A DNA stretch of 64,000 nucleotides, taken from Donghicola sp041224595 (GTDB lineage: Bacteria; Pseudomonadota; Alphaproteobacteria; Rhodobacterales; Rhodobacteraceae). Made by a program: the position numbers and the translations under genes. The stretch is from assembly GCF_041224595.1 (NCBI RefSeq), contig NZ_JBGFGN010000157.1:248001-312000 (forward strand), given 5' to 3'. Under the pieces are notes generated by a model. That model was not told where the DNA came from, did no database searches, and saw nothing but the letters and a program-made list of their open reading frames with translations. This document shows, piece by piece, positions 51,279 through 59,309 of the stretch. Every line of letters starts with the position of its first letter. Position 1 is the stretch's first letter.

Positions 51279-51880
51279 TCCTCGGTCTTTTCGATCCCGT
51301 ACTGCTGGAAGAGTTTCCCTTGCAGCATGAAGAACGCAAAGATCGCGATGGTCAGGCCAAAGGTCTTGAAACTGACCCAAGTCTCGGTGTTCTGGGTGCG
51401 CCAGACGATTTCGTTCAGCGCGGCCAGCCCAAAGAAGAAGGCACAAACGCGGCGGGTCAGGATCATCCATCCCTCCTGCTGCATCGGCAGCGCTTCTTCC
51501 ATCACAACGCGCAGGTAGCTTTGGCCGCGTAACAGACCGAAACCCAGAAAGCCGCCAAAGATCAGGTAGATCAGAGTCGGCTTCATCTTGAAAAACCGCT
51601 CGTCGTTCAGCCACACAGATAGGCCGCCAAACACGACCACCAGCACCAACGTCACGATTTGCATTTTGGACATGTGGCCGGTCAGCTTCCACAAGAGGCC
51701 CGAACAGATCACCATCAAGGGCACAAAGGCCGCGGTGACGGCAATAAAGCCGCTGTATTCCTCGCCGCCGAAGGTGAAGGTGCGGTCCTTGAGCAGGACA
51801 TAGGCCACAAAGAACGCCAGCACCGGCCCGTATTCGAGCACGCCTTTGACCATAGGGCTGACGGGTTTGGGCTCTGCCAT
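51275..51880 (-). CDS. yciB: YciB-family inner membrane septation protein
   Basis: A 201-residue membrane protein with about five helices and the YciB/IspZ patterns LEYGPVLAFFVAYVLLKDRT, KPTLIYLIFGGFLGFGLL and LNEIVWRTQNTETWVSFKTFGL. The family affects envelope integrity and septation in several proteobacteria. GGAGG lies 8 nt before the ATG at 51880, 4 nt after the eamA stop. It is the last gene of the ftsY-eamA-yciB run and ends against the BaiN-like gene. Confidence 0.92.
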   Translation of the reverse strand: MAEPKPVSPMVKGVLEYGPVLAFFVAYVLLKDRTFTFGGEEYSGFIAVTAAFVPLMVICSGLLWKLTGHMSKMQIVTLVLVVVFGGLSVWLNDERFFKMKPTLIYLIFGGFLGFGLLRGQSYLRVVMEEALPMQQEGWMILTRRVCAFFFGLAALNEIVWRTQNTETWVSFKTFGLTIAIFAFFMLQGKLFQQYGIEKTED

Positions 51881-51884
51881 GGGG

Positions 51885-52787
51885 TTAACCTCCGAATTCA
51901 ACGACGACCGCCCCGAGGGCAATCAAGGACATAAGAGCGATGCGGCGCGGGCCGACTTTCTCGCCTAGGACGATCCATCCGATCAGGGCAGCAAACACGG
52001 TCGAGGTCTCGCGCAGAACCGCAGCCTCGCCGACCTTGTCCAGACGGGTTGCCAGCATAATGGTGCCGAAGCTGCCGAATGCAACCAGTCCGCCGATCAC
52101 ACCTCGGAGGGCGAGCGGACCGAAGTCAGGCTTCACCTCCATCGCGCGCCAGCGTTTCGCCGCGTAGATCGGCATCGCAATCCCGTCGATAAAGAAGAAC
52201 CACGCCAAGAAAGTGAAAGGGTCTGCTGTCGCGCGAATACCGTAGGCGTCATAAGTGGTGTAAAGCGCCACAAACGCGCCTGTGATGAAGGCAAGTCCCA
52301 ACGCGGGCAGCAGTGTCTCGCGATCCACGTCAATGTGGATGTAGTTATAGAGCGCGAGCCCGAAAATGCCGGCCAGCAGAATGCCAACGCCGAGCCACTG
52401 GGTTGGGGCAAAGGTCTCGCCAAAGATGAGAAACGCGCCGATGACCGTGAACAAGGGACCTGTGCCACGCACTACGGGGTAAACGACTGTATAGGCCCCG
52501 CGCGTGTAGGCCATCGCCTGCAGGACCTTGTAAGCCAGATGAATCAGGAACATGCCCGCAAAGATCGGCCACATATGCGCTTCGGGCCACGGCACGATGA
52601 AAAGCGCGAAAGGCATCGCCATCAGACCATAGCTCATGTCCATCGCGCCGCGGCTAAGCCACGGGTCGTGACGCCCTTTTTGCAACGCGCCGAAGAATGC
52701 GTGCAGGATTGCGGCGGAAACGGCGAGGATCAGCGCAAGGTGATGGCCCGCTTCGGTGCCTTCGAGAGAGAGGAGCCAATTGCTCAA
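51885..52787 (-). CDS. EamA/DMT-superfamily transporter
   Basis: A 300-residue permease with ten predicted helices in two five-helix EamA halves, for example VVYPVVRGTGPLFTVIGAFL (first half) and AVLRETSTVFAALIGWIVLG (second half, with the glutamate-containing RETS motif). Such proteins export metabolites or amino acids; the substrate is unknown. The start is TTG at 52787 with AAAGG 8 nt upstream. It lies 90 nt downstream of ftsY, and that gap is filled by a dispersed repeat. Confidence 0.9.
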   Translation of the reverse strand: MSNWLLSLEGTEAGHHLALILAVSAAILHAFFGALQKGRHDPWLSRGAMDMSYGLMAMPFALFIVPWPEAHMWPIFAGMFLIHLAYKVLQAMAYTRGAYTVVYPVVRGTGPLFTVIGAFLIFGETFAPTQWLGVGILLAGIFGLALYNYIHIDVDRETLLPALGLAFITGAFVALYTTYDAYGIRATADPFTFLAWFFFIDGIAMPIYAAKRWRAMEVKPDFGPLALRGVIGGLVAFGSFGTIMLATRLDKVGEAAVLRETSTVFAALIGWIVLGEKVGPRRIALMSLIALGAVVVEFGG

Positions 52788-52814
52788 GAGGTGCGCCTTT
52801 CGGGGACCGGGAAT

Positions 52815-52877
52815 GGGGGCGCTGCCCCCGCCCGCTATCGCGGACTCCCCCGGAGTATTTGGGCAAAGATGAAAGGG
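52815..52877 (+). repeat. Dispersed intergenic repeat, full copy A
   Basis: Layout: GGGGGC-GCT-GCCCCC hairpin (52815-52829), a variable mini-hairpin CCGC-TATC-GCGG, then ACTCCCCCGGAGTATTT and GGGCAAAGATGAAAGG. Copy B at 57367-57440 has the same layout with a different middle hairpin. The element fills the gap between ftsY and eamA. Confidence 0.75.
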
Positions 52878-53969
52878 TTACTCGAGGCCGACGAGCGCCT
52901 TGGCGAAATCTTCGGGATCAAAGGCGTCGAGGTCATCAATCTGCTCGCCCACACCGATGGCGTGGATCGGCAGACCGAACTTGTCCGCCAGCGCGACCAA
53001 AACACCGCCCCGTGCGGTGCCGTCGAGCTTGGTCATCACAAGGCCAGAGACATCGGCGATCTGTTTAAAGATTTCGACCTGCGTGACCGCGTTCTGACCT
53101 GTCGTCGCGTCCAGCACCAAGAGCGTGTTGTGCGGTGCGTCGGGGTCTTTTTTACGGATCACGCGAACAATTTTCGCGAGCTCTTCCATGAGATCGGCGC
53201 GGTTTTGCAGTCGGCCAGCGGTGTCAATCATCAGAAGGTCTGCGCCTTCGGCCTCGGCCTTGGTCATCGCCTCGTAGGCGAGGCTTGCGGGGTCCGAGCC
53301 TTCGGGTGCGGTCAGAACGGGCACGTCGGCGCGCTGGCCCCAGACCTGAAGCTGCTCGACCGCAGCGGCACGGAAGGTGTCGCCCGCAGCAATCACCACG
53401 TTTTTGCCCGCAGCTTTGAATTGGCTGGCAAGTTTACCGATAGTGGTGGTTTTGCCCGACCCGTTGACGCCGACGACCAGAACGACCTGCGGCTTTTTGG
53501 GATAGAGCGGCAGGGGACGCGCGACGCCCTCCATGATGCGGGTAATTTCACGGGCCAGAAGTTCTTTGATCTGGGTCTGGCTCACGCGCTGACCAAGGTG
53601 GCTTTGGGCAATGTTGGCCGCGACACGCTGCGCGGTTTCGACCCCCATGTCCGAAGCGACGAGCAAGTCCTCGAGTTCCTCGAGCATGTCATCGTCGAGG
53701 GTCCGCTTGGGGCCAGTATCGGCACCCGTGAGGCGACCCAGAATACCCGCTTTGGCGGGTGCGGGCGCGGCGGGCTGCGCTGGCGCAGGTGCCGGTTCAG
53801 ACGATGGGACCGGTGCTGGCGCGGGTTCAGGCGTCGGCGCAGGTGCAGGCTCGGGGCTTTGTGCCTCGGTGGTTTCTTCTGCGCCATCCTCGATCAACGC
53901 CTCCAGACCCTGATCGAGTTTGGAGGAAGATTTGAACATCCGGTCGCGGAGCTTGCGGAAAAACGCCAT
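52878..53969 (-). CDS. ftsY: Signal recognition particle receptor FtsY
   Basis: A 363-residue SRP-GTPase that receives ribosome-SRP complexes at the membrane. After MAFFRKLRDRMFKSSSKL come an acidic stretch and a Pro/Ala-rich segment (about 39-73, PEPAPAPTPEPAPAPVP), then the N domain and the GTPase G domain. G1 is GVNGSGKTTT (from 167), with AAGDTFRAAAVEQL, LLMIDTAGRLQN and VMTKLDGTARGG. The C-terminal GVGEQIDDLDAFDPEDF matches the family. AAGGGG is 5 nt before the ATG at 53969. Confidence 0.97.
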   Translation of the reverse strand: MAFFRKLRDRMFKSSSKLDQGLEALIEDGAEETTEAQSPEPAPAPTPEPAPAPVPSSEPAPAPAQPAAPAPAKAGILGRLTGADTGPKRTLDDDMLEELEDLLVASDMGVETAQRVAANIAQSHLGQRVSQTQIKELLAREITRIMEGVARPLPLYPKKPQVVLVVGVNGSGKTTTIGKLASQFKAAGKNVVIAAGDTFRAAAVEQLQVWGQRADVPVLTAPEGSDPASLAYEAMTKAEAEGADLLMIDTAGRLQNRADLMEELAKIVRVIRKKDPDAPHNTLLVLDATTGQNAVTQVEIFKQIADVSGLVMTKLDGTARGGVLVALADKFGLPIHAIGVGEQIDDLDAFDPEDFAKALVGLE

Positions 53970-54081
53970 GGGCACCCCTTTTTCTATCCGCGACAGAGGT
54001 AAACCTTCTGTGGATGAAAGAAAAGGCGCGGGACACGCGAAAAATACCGTCCTATGCTGCGCGCAAACCTCCGGAGTTTTT

Positions 54082-54477
54082 ATGCTGCGCCTTATTACGT
54101 TTATTGCTTTGATTGTTCCCGCCCTCGGGAACGCCGAAACCCTCCTCAGCGCCGAGGAGTTTGCCGCCCGCGTCGAGGGCAAAGTACTGACCTACGGCCT
54201 GCTAGGTGAGCCTTATGGCGCAGAAGAGTACCTGCCCGATCGCCGCGTGCGCTGGTCTTTTCTGGATGGCGACTGCGACGAGGGGTTTTGGTATCCCGAA
54301 GGCGACGCGATCTGCTTTGTCTATCAGGACACCCCCACACCGCAGTGCTGGAAGTTCTTTGACACTGGTGCCGGCATTCGTGCCGATTTTCTGAGCGACC
54401 CTGCCGATGACAGCCTGTACGAGGTCGATCGGGGAGAAGGGCCGCTCTATTGCATGGGTCCAGAGGTCGGGGTCTAG
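54082..54477 (+). CDS. Secreted four-cysteine hypothetical protein
   Basis: A 131-residue precursor with a Sec signal (MLRLITFIALIVPALGNA, cleavage after GNA). The mature part is acidic with four cysteines (GDCDE, AICFV, PQCWK, LYCMG), consistent with two periplasmic disulfides. SAEEFAARVEGKVLTYGLLG and RRVRWSFLDGDCDEGFWYP suggest a small beta-rich fold, and no family is named with confidence. CCGGAG lies 5 nt before the ATG at 54082. The last 4 nt overlap the end of xseA. Confidence 0.75.
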   Translation: MLRLITFIALIVPALGNAETLLSAEEFAARVEGKVLTYGLLGEPYGAEEYLPDRRVRWSFLDGDCDEGFWYPEGDAICFVYQDTPTPQCWKFFDTGAGIRADFLSDPADDSLYEVDRGEGPLYCMGPEVGV

Positions 54478-56018
54478 AACAAGCTGCCTTGGGCGGGACC
54501 GCTGTCCTTGGGCTTTTTCGCGGGTTTCGCGGAACCACCGATTTTCATGCGGCCATCGGCGAATTCGATCTCGATCGCACCTGCGTTTTGCGCTGCCTCT
54601 TTGGTTGTGACAACGTGACTGTCGGCACGGACGACGGCATAGCCGCGTTCCAGCGTTTTGCGATAGCTGAGGGTTTCTAGCAGGCGGCCTGCTGCATCCA
54701 ATCTTTCGGCGCGTTTGTCGCTCAGGCGTTTGTGGCTGTCGGCCAAGCGCTGCGTCAGACGGTCTAAATCTGCGGTTTGGCGCGTAATCTCGGCGCTCAG
54801 CGCCTCGGGGCGTAGACGGGCGGCGCGCGCAAGGAAGGCATCTTTGCGGTTGGCAATAAGCCGAGTTTGAGCAGGCGTCAGGCGCGCAGCCAGTTTGGTG
54901 GTCCGGTCAGCTTCGGTCTGAATGGCGCGGCGCAGGGTGGCGGGGCGCAGGGAGCCGCCCGCTTCGGACAGACGTAGGCGGCGCGCATCGACGCTACGGC
55001 GCAGGGCAGCGGGCAAACGTTCGGAGGCATAATCGAGACGCTGACGGGCTGGTTCGACCAACCGTTCAGGGCGCGGCAGGGCGCGGGACAGATCGCGCAG
55101 ACGCTCGCCACGCAGATCAAGCCCTCGGGTCAGGCCACGGCCCAAACGCGCGGCGAAATCATCCAGAGCAAACATCAGATCCGTGCGTACGGGTACGGCG
55201 ATCTCGGCGGCGGCGGTGGGCGTGGGCGCACGGCGGTCGCTGACAAAGTCGATCAGGGTGGTGTCTGTCTCGTGCCCCACAGCAGAAATCAGCGGGATAT
55301 CAGAGGCCGCGGCGGCGCGCGCAACGATCTCTTCGTTGAAACCCCAGAGGTCCTCGAGCGAGCCGCCGCCGCGCGCGACGATCAGCACGTCAGGGCGCGG
55401 CAAGGCCCCGCCGGGAGTCAGGCGGTTGAACCCTTCGATCGCGCGGGCCACTTCGGGGGCGCATTTTTCACCCTGCACAGCGACCGGCCAGATCAGCACC
55501 TTGCGCGGAAAACGGTCGCGAAGGCGATGCAGGATATCGCGGATCACCGCACCCGAGGGCGACGTGACCACGCCGATAATCTCGGGCAAATAGGGCAAAG
55601 GGCGCTTGCGGGCGGGGTCGAACAGCCCCTCCCCTTCCAGCTTTTTTTTGCGGGCTTCGAGCATGGCCATCAGGGCGCCCACACCGGCGGGGCGCATGTC
55701 TTCGATCACCATCTGGTATTTGGACTGACCGGGGAACGTGGTCAGGCGGCCGGTGGCGATAACCTCCAGCCCCTCTTCGGGGCGGGTGGGCAGTCGGCTG
55801 GCGACACCCTTCCAGATGACCGAGGCCAGAACGGATTTGTCGTCCTTAAGGTCCAGATAGACGTGACCCGAGCGCGGAAAGGACACCCGCCCGATCTCCG
55901 CACGAATCCGGATGTGGCTGAATTCGCCCTCGATCATGCGCTTTACCGCGCCTGACACCTCGGAGACGGTGAATTCTGGGGCATTGCGGCCCGGTGCCTC
56001 GTCCTCGAACAGGTCCAT
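54474..56018 (-). CDS. xseA: Exodeoxyribonuclease VII large subunit
   Basis: A 514-residue subunit of ExoVII, which degrades single-stranded DNA. The N-terminal OB domain includes RIRAEIGRVSFPRSGHVYLD. The catalytic domain has GAVIRDILHRLRDRFP, ARGGGSLEDLWGFNEEIVA and PLISAVGHETDTTLIDFVSD, with conserved Asp/Arg/His residues. A long helical coiled region (about 280-450) and a short basic tail (KIGGSAKPAKKPKDSG) follow. The small subunit xseB is not in the window. It is divergent from purD (72 nt). Confidence 0.96.
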   Translation of the reverse strand: MDLFEDEAPGRNAPEFTVSEVSGAVKRMIEGEFSHIRIRAEIGRVSFPRSGHVYLDLKDDKSVLASVIWKGVASRLPTRPEEGLEVIATGRLTTFPGQSKYQMVIEDMRPAGVGALMAMLEARKKKLEGEGLFDPARKRPLPYLPEIIGVVTSPSGAVIRDILHRLRDRFPRKVLIWPVAVQGEKCAPEVARAIEGFNRLTPGGALPRPDVLIVARGGGSLEDLWGFNEEIVARAAAASDIPLISAVGHETDTTLIDFVSDRRAPTPTAAAEIAVPVRTDLMFALDDFAARLGRGLTRGLDLRGERLRDLSRALPRPERLVEPARQRLDYASERLPAALRRSVDARRLRLSEAGGSLRPATLRRAIQTEADRTTKLAARLTPAQTRLIANRKDAFLARAARLRPEALSAEITRQTADLDRLTQRLADSHKRLSDKRAERLDAAGRLLETLSYRKTLERGYAVVRADSHVVTTKEAAQNAGAIEIEFADGRMKIGGSAKPAKKPKDSGPAQGSLF

Positions 56019-56090
56019 ACTTGCCTCGCTTGTTCTTTGGTTGATCCCAAACTAGAACGCCTGCAACGAAAACCCAAGCGGGAGTAGCCC

Positions 56091-57359
56091 ATGAACATCC
56101 TGATCCTTGGCGGCGGTGGCCGCGAACATGCGCTGGCGTGGGCCGTGTCGCAGAACCCCAAGTGCGATAAACTGATCGTCGCCCCCGGCAACGCGGGCAT
56201 CGCACAGATCGCCACCTGCGCCTCGCTGAATGCCGAAGACCCTGCTGCGGTTGTGCAGTTTGCCGAAGCCGAGGCCATTGATCTGGTCATCATCGGCCCC
56301 GAAGCGCCCTTGGCTGCGGGCGTCGCAGACCGCCTGCGCGAGGCGCAAATCCCCGTGTTCGGCCCCAGTGCAGCGGCGGCCCGTCTGGAAGCCTCGAAGA
56401 GCTTTACCAAGGAAATCTGCGACGCGGTTGGCGCGCCCACGGCCGCCTACGCTCGCTTTACCGAGGCCGAGCCCGCCAAAGCCTATATCCGCGAACAAGG
56501 CGCGCCGATCGTGGTCAAGGCCGACGGTCTGGCGGCGGGCAAAGGCGTGATTGTCGCGATGGAAGTGGACGAAGCGCTGGCGGCCATCGACGACATGTTC
56601 GGCGGCGCATTCGGTGCGGCTGGCGCAGAGGTCGTGATCGAAGAATTCATGACCGGCGAGGAAGCCAGCTTCTTCGTGCTGGTGGATGGCAATGACGTTC
56701 TGCCCGTTGGCACCGCCCAAGACCACAAGCGCGTTGGCGAAGGTGACACCGGCCCCAACACCGGCGGCATGGGCGCGTACTCCCCTGCCCCGATCATGGA
56801 CGCGTCTGTGACCGACAAAGCACTGGAAGAGATCGTGCGCCCAACCATGGCCGAGATGGCCCGCCGCGGCACGCCCTATTCGGGCGTTCTGTATGTCGGC
56901 CTGATGATCGAAGACGGACAGCCCCGGTTGGTGGAATATAACGTCCGCTTTGGCGATCCCGAATGTCAGGTGCTGATGCTGCGCCTTGGCGCGCAGGCGC
57001 TGGACCTGATCCAAGCCTGTGCCGAGAGCCGCCTGTCCGAAGTGACCGTGAACTGGGCCGATGACCACGCGATGACCGTTGTCATGGCCGCCGAAGGTTA
57101 TCCGGGCAGCTATGTCAAAGGCACCGAGATCAAAGGTTTGGACGCCATCGAGAACGACAGCATGAACGTTGTTTTCCACGCGGGCACCAAAGCCGAGGGC
57201 GGCCAAGTGTTGGCCACAGGTGGCCGTGTGTTGAACGTGACTGCCCGTGGGGAAAGCCTGCAAGAGGCCCGCGACCGCGCCTATGCGATGGTAGATCGCG
57301 TGGATTGGCCCGAAGGCTTCTGCCGCCGTGATATTGGCTGGCGTCAGTTGCAGCGATAA
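56091..57359 (+). CDS. purD: Phosphoribosylamine--glycine ligase
   Basis: A 422-residue ATP-grasp enzyme of purine synthesis that joins glycine to phosphoribosylamine. The N-terminal ILILGGGGREHALAWAVSQ is diagnostic. VVKADGLAAGKGVIVAM (about 142) is the ATP loop, GDTGPNTGGMGAYSPAP (about 219) the family signature, and YNVRFGDPECQVLMLRL (about 284) the metal region. Length matches E. coli PurD (429). It is monocistronic, and its 3' end abuts repeat copy B. Confidence 0.97.
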   Translation: MNILILGGGGREHALAWAVSQNPKCDKLIVAPGNAGIAQIATCASLNAEDPAAVVQFAEAEAIDLVIIGPEAPLAAGVADRLREAQIPVFGPSAAAARLEASKSFTKEICDAVGAPTAAYARFTEAEPAKAYIREQGAPIVVKADGLAAGKGVIVAMEVDEALAAIDDMFGGAFGAAGAEVVIEEFMTGEEASFFVLVDGNDVLPVGTAQDHKRVGEGDTGPNTGGMGAYSPAPIMDASVTDKALEEIVRPTMAEMARRGTPYSGVLYVGLMIEDGQPRLVEYNVRFGDPECQVLMLRLGAQALDLIQACAESRLSEVTVNWADDHAMTVVMAAEGYPGSYVKGTEIKGLDAIENDSMNVVFHAGTKAEGGQVLATGGRVLNVTARGESLQEARDRAYAMVDRVDWPEGFCRRDIGWRQLQR

Positions 57360-57366
57360 TCGGGAT

Positions 57367-57440
57367 GGGGGCGCTGCCCCCTCTTGGCCTCGGACCGAGG
57401 CCAATTCACCCCCGGGGTATTTTCGCCAAGATAAAGATCA
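57367..57440 (+). repeat. Dispersed intergenic repeat, full copy B
   Basis: GGGGGC-GCT-GCCCCC (57367-57381), a middle hairpin GGCCTCGG-A-CCGAGGCC (57386-57402), then CACCCCCGGGGTATTTT and CGCCAAGATAAAGATC. Same architecture as copy A at 52815-52877. It lies between the convergent purD and FG-GAP genes and slightly overlaps the latter's 3' end. Confidence 0.75.
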
Positions 57441-58181
57441 GGGCTCGCAGGACAGCGCGCTCTGAATCGTTTGGGGATCTTCGTATTTTTCGAGTCGGCG
57501 CGAGATCAGCTTATCGTCTTTCAGTGTCGTCGCCATGACTTGGGTCCAGTCGCCATTCGCTGTTATGATCTCTGGGGTGCCGCCTTCTTCGCAAGTGCGG
57601 ATACCCCCTACGATGTAGGGCCACCCGATCTGATGGTTGGATAATCCCCATGCGTCCGCGACCGGCGTCAGGCGCGCAACGCTCTCTGTCGGTGAGGTCT
57701 GTGTACGCGAGTAGCGGTAGACGCGGAGCTTTTTGTCGAGATGTGGGCGATCCACATACGCGATCTCGATTTGCCCATCGCCGTCTAGATCAGCGGCACC
57801 AACTTTGGCCATCCAGCGGTAGCGTTGGCCGATGAAAGGCGTCGCGATCGTGAGGGCTAATGTCCCTGTCGTGATGCCATAAATGGCCAGACGCGATCCG
57901 AACTCTTCGTGACTTTCCACAGTCAGAAGCTCAATGCTGCCATCGTTGTCCAGATCAACGAGCAGAGGCTCTGTATCCTCGAACACAATCTGCTTGGACC
58001 ACTCGAGTGAGAATTCCCGCCCCTCATCCGTTCGGATGACCAGCTTGGTGTATTCAACCGGATCCCCGAGCGCCTGATGGGGGTAGCGGGTGGTCGGGCC
58101 ATCATAGCCCGCCCACGTAATCGTTTCGGACAGCGCCGGCGCAGCAGTCAGTGCCAATACCAGAGCCGCCGTCCACATCAT
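57438..58181 (-). CDS. Secreted FG-GAP/VCBS-like repeat protein
   Basis: A 247-residue precursor with a Sec signal (MMWTAALVLALTAAPALS, cleavage near ALS-E). Two calcium-loop-like blades are visible: LLVDLDNDGSIELLTVE (about 73) and AADLDGDGQIEIAYVDRP (about 129); a third, diverged one is near EEGGTPEIITANGDW. These are typical of FG-GAP/VCBS repeats that fold into a partial beta-propeller. It starts with a TAATG overlap at the ferredoxin stop codon (58181), so the two are coupled although one is exported and the other cytoplasmic. Function unknown. Confidence 0.82.
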   Translation of the reverse strand: MMWTAALVLALTAAPALSETITWAGYDGPTTRYPHQALGDPVEYTKLVIRTDEGREFSLEWSKQIVFEDTEPLLVDLDNDGSIELLTVESHEEFGSRLAIYGITTGTLALTIATPFIGQRYRWMAKVGAADLDGDGQIEIAYVDRPHLDKKLRVYRYSRTQTSPTESVARLTPVADAWGLSNHQIGWPYIVGGIRTCEEGGTPEIITANGDWTQVMATTLKDDKLISRRLEKYEDPQTIQSALSCEP

Positions 58182-58504
58182 TAGATCTGCTTTTCCGGCA
58201 TTTGCACCACAAGGCCATCAACGGAATCTGTGACCTTGATTTGGCAGGTGAGGCGCGAGCGCGCAGGATCGGGCTCGTAGGCGAAGTCCAACATGTCTTC
58301 TTCCATCGAGTCTTTGGCAGGCAGTTTCTCAACCCAAGCGGGGTCTACATAAACATGGCAAGTCGAGCAGGCACATGCCCCGCCGCAGTCTGCTTCGATG
58401 CCCGGAATGCCATTATCCCGTGCGCCCTCCATAACGGTCAGACCGTTTGCGACGTCAACAACGTGCTTGGTTCCGTTATGCTCGATGTATGTAATCTTGG
58501 CCAT
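58181..58504 (-). CDS. 2Fe-2S ferredoxin (adrenodoxin/ISC type)
   Basis: A 107-residue ferredoxin beginning MAKITYIEHNGTKHVVDV. Cluster ligands are in EADCGGACACSTCHVYV (Cys-x5-Cys-x2-Cys) with the fourth Cys in SRLTCQIKV. The acidic patch MEEDMLDFAYEPDPARS is typical of adrenodoxin-like ferredoxins that serve P450s or Fe-S assembly. No isc genes are adjacent, so its partner is unknown; the ferredoxin-NADP reductase in this window is a possible donor. The ATG at 58504 matches homologue N-termini better than the GTG at 58525. Confidence 0.93.
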   Translation of the reverse strand: MAKITYIEHNGTKHVVDVANGLTVMEGARDNGIPGIEADCGGACACSTCHVYVDPAWVEKLPAKDSMEEDMLDFAYEPDPARSRLTCQIKVTDSVDGLVVQMPEKQI

Positions 58505-58660
58505 CTTGCTGGTCTTTCCTTTCACAACTTGTCTTTTACCTAGTGAATGAAAGGCTTTCTCGCCAGTAAGAAATAGACCCAGATCGTAGGGCTAGGCCAA
58601 CCCATTGTTTCACGGTATCTTTGCAGCAACATGCGGACCACACGCAGTCGAGGAAGAGTA

Positions 58661-59233
58661 TTGAGCACGTTTCGAAAATGGCCATCATTTCTAGCTCTGG
58701 CAATGGTCATCCCTGGGTGCGGCAGCGGTGTCATTACGGCAGCTTACCTGTCAGAGCCTGATACAATCGGCTATCACAGCTACGGCCCCGAAGGCGCCGC
58801 GCCCGGCACTTGTTGGGGGGTTGAGTTCACGCCAGCTGTGATCGAGACCGTGACAGAGCACCATGTGCTGACCCCCGAGACAAAACAGGCAGATGGGACA
58901 GTGCAGCCTGCAACCTACCGGACCTCCACCCGACAGGAAATGGTGCAAGATCGCGGCGAAAAATGGTTCGAAACCCCCTGCGAGAGCGATCTGACACCAG
59001 ATTTCATCGCCTCTTTGCAAAGAGCGCTGCAACTGCGCGGATATTTACGTGGGTCTACTGACGGTGTGCTTGATGTTCGCACCAAGCGCGCCATCCAAGA
59101 ATTCCAGCGTGATTTCGGACTGGATAGCGATGTTCTGAGCATGCGAGCAGCGCGTCAACTTGGACTGGTGGCCTATGGTCGAGAAGAGTTCGGTGCCACT
59201 GCGCCACGCCAAGGCGGTTCGGGGCCCAATTAA
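58661..59233 (+). CDS. Peptidoglycan-binding domain lipoprotein
   Basis: About 190 residues from a TTG start (58661) with GAGGA 6 nt upstream; an ATG at 58631 in the same frame is possible but lacks a ribosome binding site. The N-terminus LSTFRKWPSFLALAMVIPGC looks like a lipoprotein signal with a weak lipobox (IPGC). The C-terminal part is a PG_binding_1 domain: SLQRALQLRGYLRGSTDG-VLDVRTKRAIQEFQRDFGLD. It would attach to the envelope and bind the cell wall. It ends at a bidirectional terminator facing degP. Confidence 0.82.
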   Translation: MSTFRKWPSFLALAMVIPGCGSGVITAAYLSEPDTIGYHSYGPEGAAPGTCWGVEFTPAVIETVTEHHVLTPETKQADGTVQPATYRTSTRQEMVQDRGEKWFETPCESDLTPDFIASLQRALQLRGYLRGSTDGVLDVRTKRAIQEFQRDFGLDSDVLSMRAARQLGLVAYGREEFGATAPRQGGSGPN

Positions 59234-59250
59234 CCCAATTTGATATGTTA

Positions 59251-59289
59251 AAATTAATGGGCGTGACCAAAGATCACGCCCATTAAATT
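59251..59289. terminator. Bidirectional Rho-independent terminator
   Basis: Perfect 13-bp stem TTAATGGGCGTGA (59254-59266) / TCACGCCCATTAA (59274-59286) with a seven-base loop, flanked by AAA and ATTT. It ends both the lipoprotein gene and degP. Confidence 0.9.
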
Positions 59290-59309
59290 TGCAAGAACGT
59301 TGTGCTGAT

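Noticed and set aside
52335..54002. 555-codon open frame on the plus strand
   Set aside because: Antisense to ftsY and part of eamA, both well supported. No ribosome binding site and no domain.
56052..57404. 450-codon open frame on the minus strand
   Set aside because: Mirror frame of purD; His/Gly/Asp-rich composition is typical of antisense translation.
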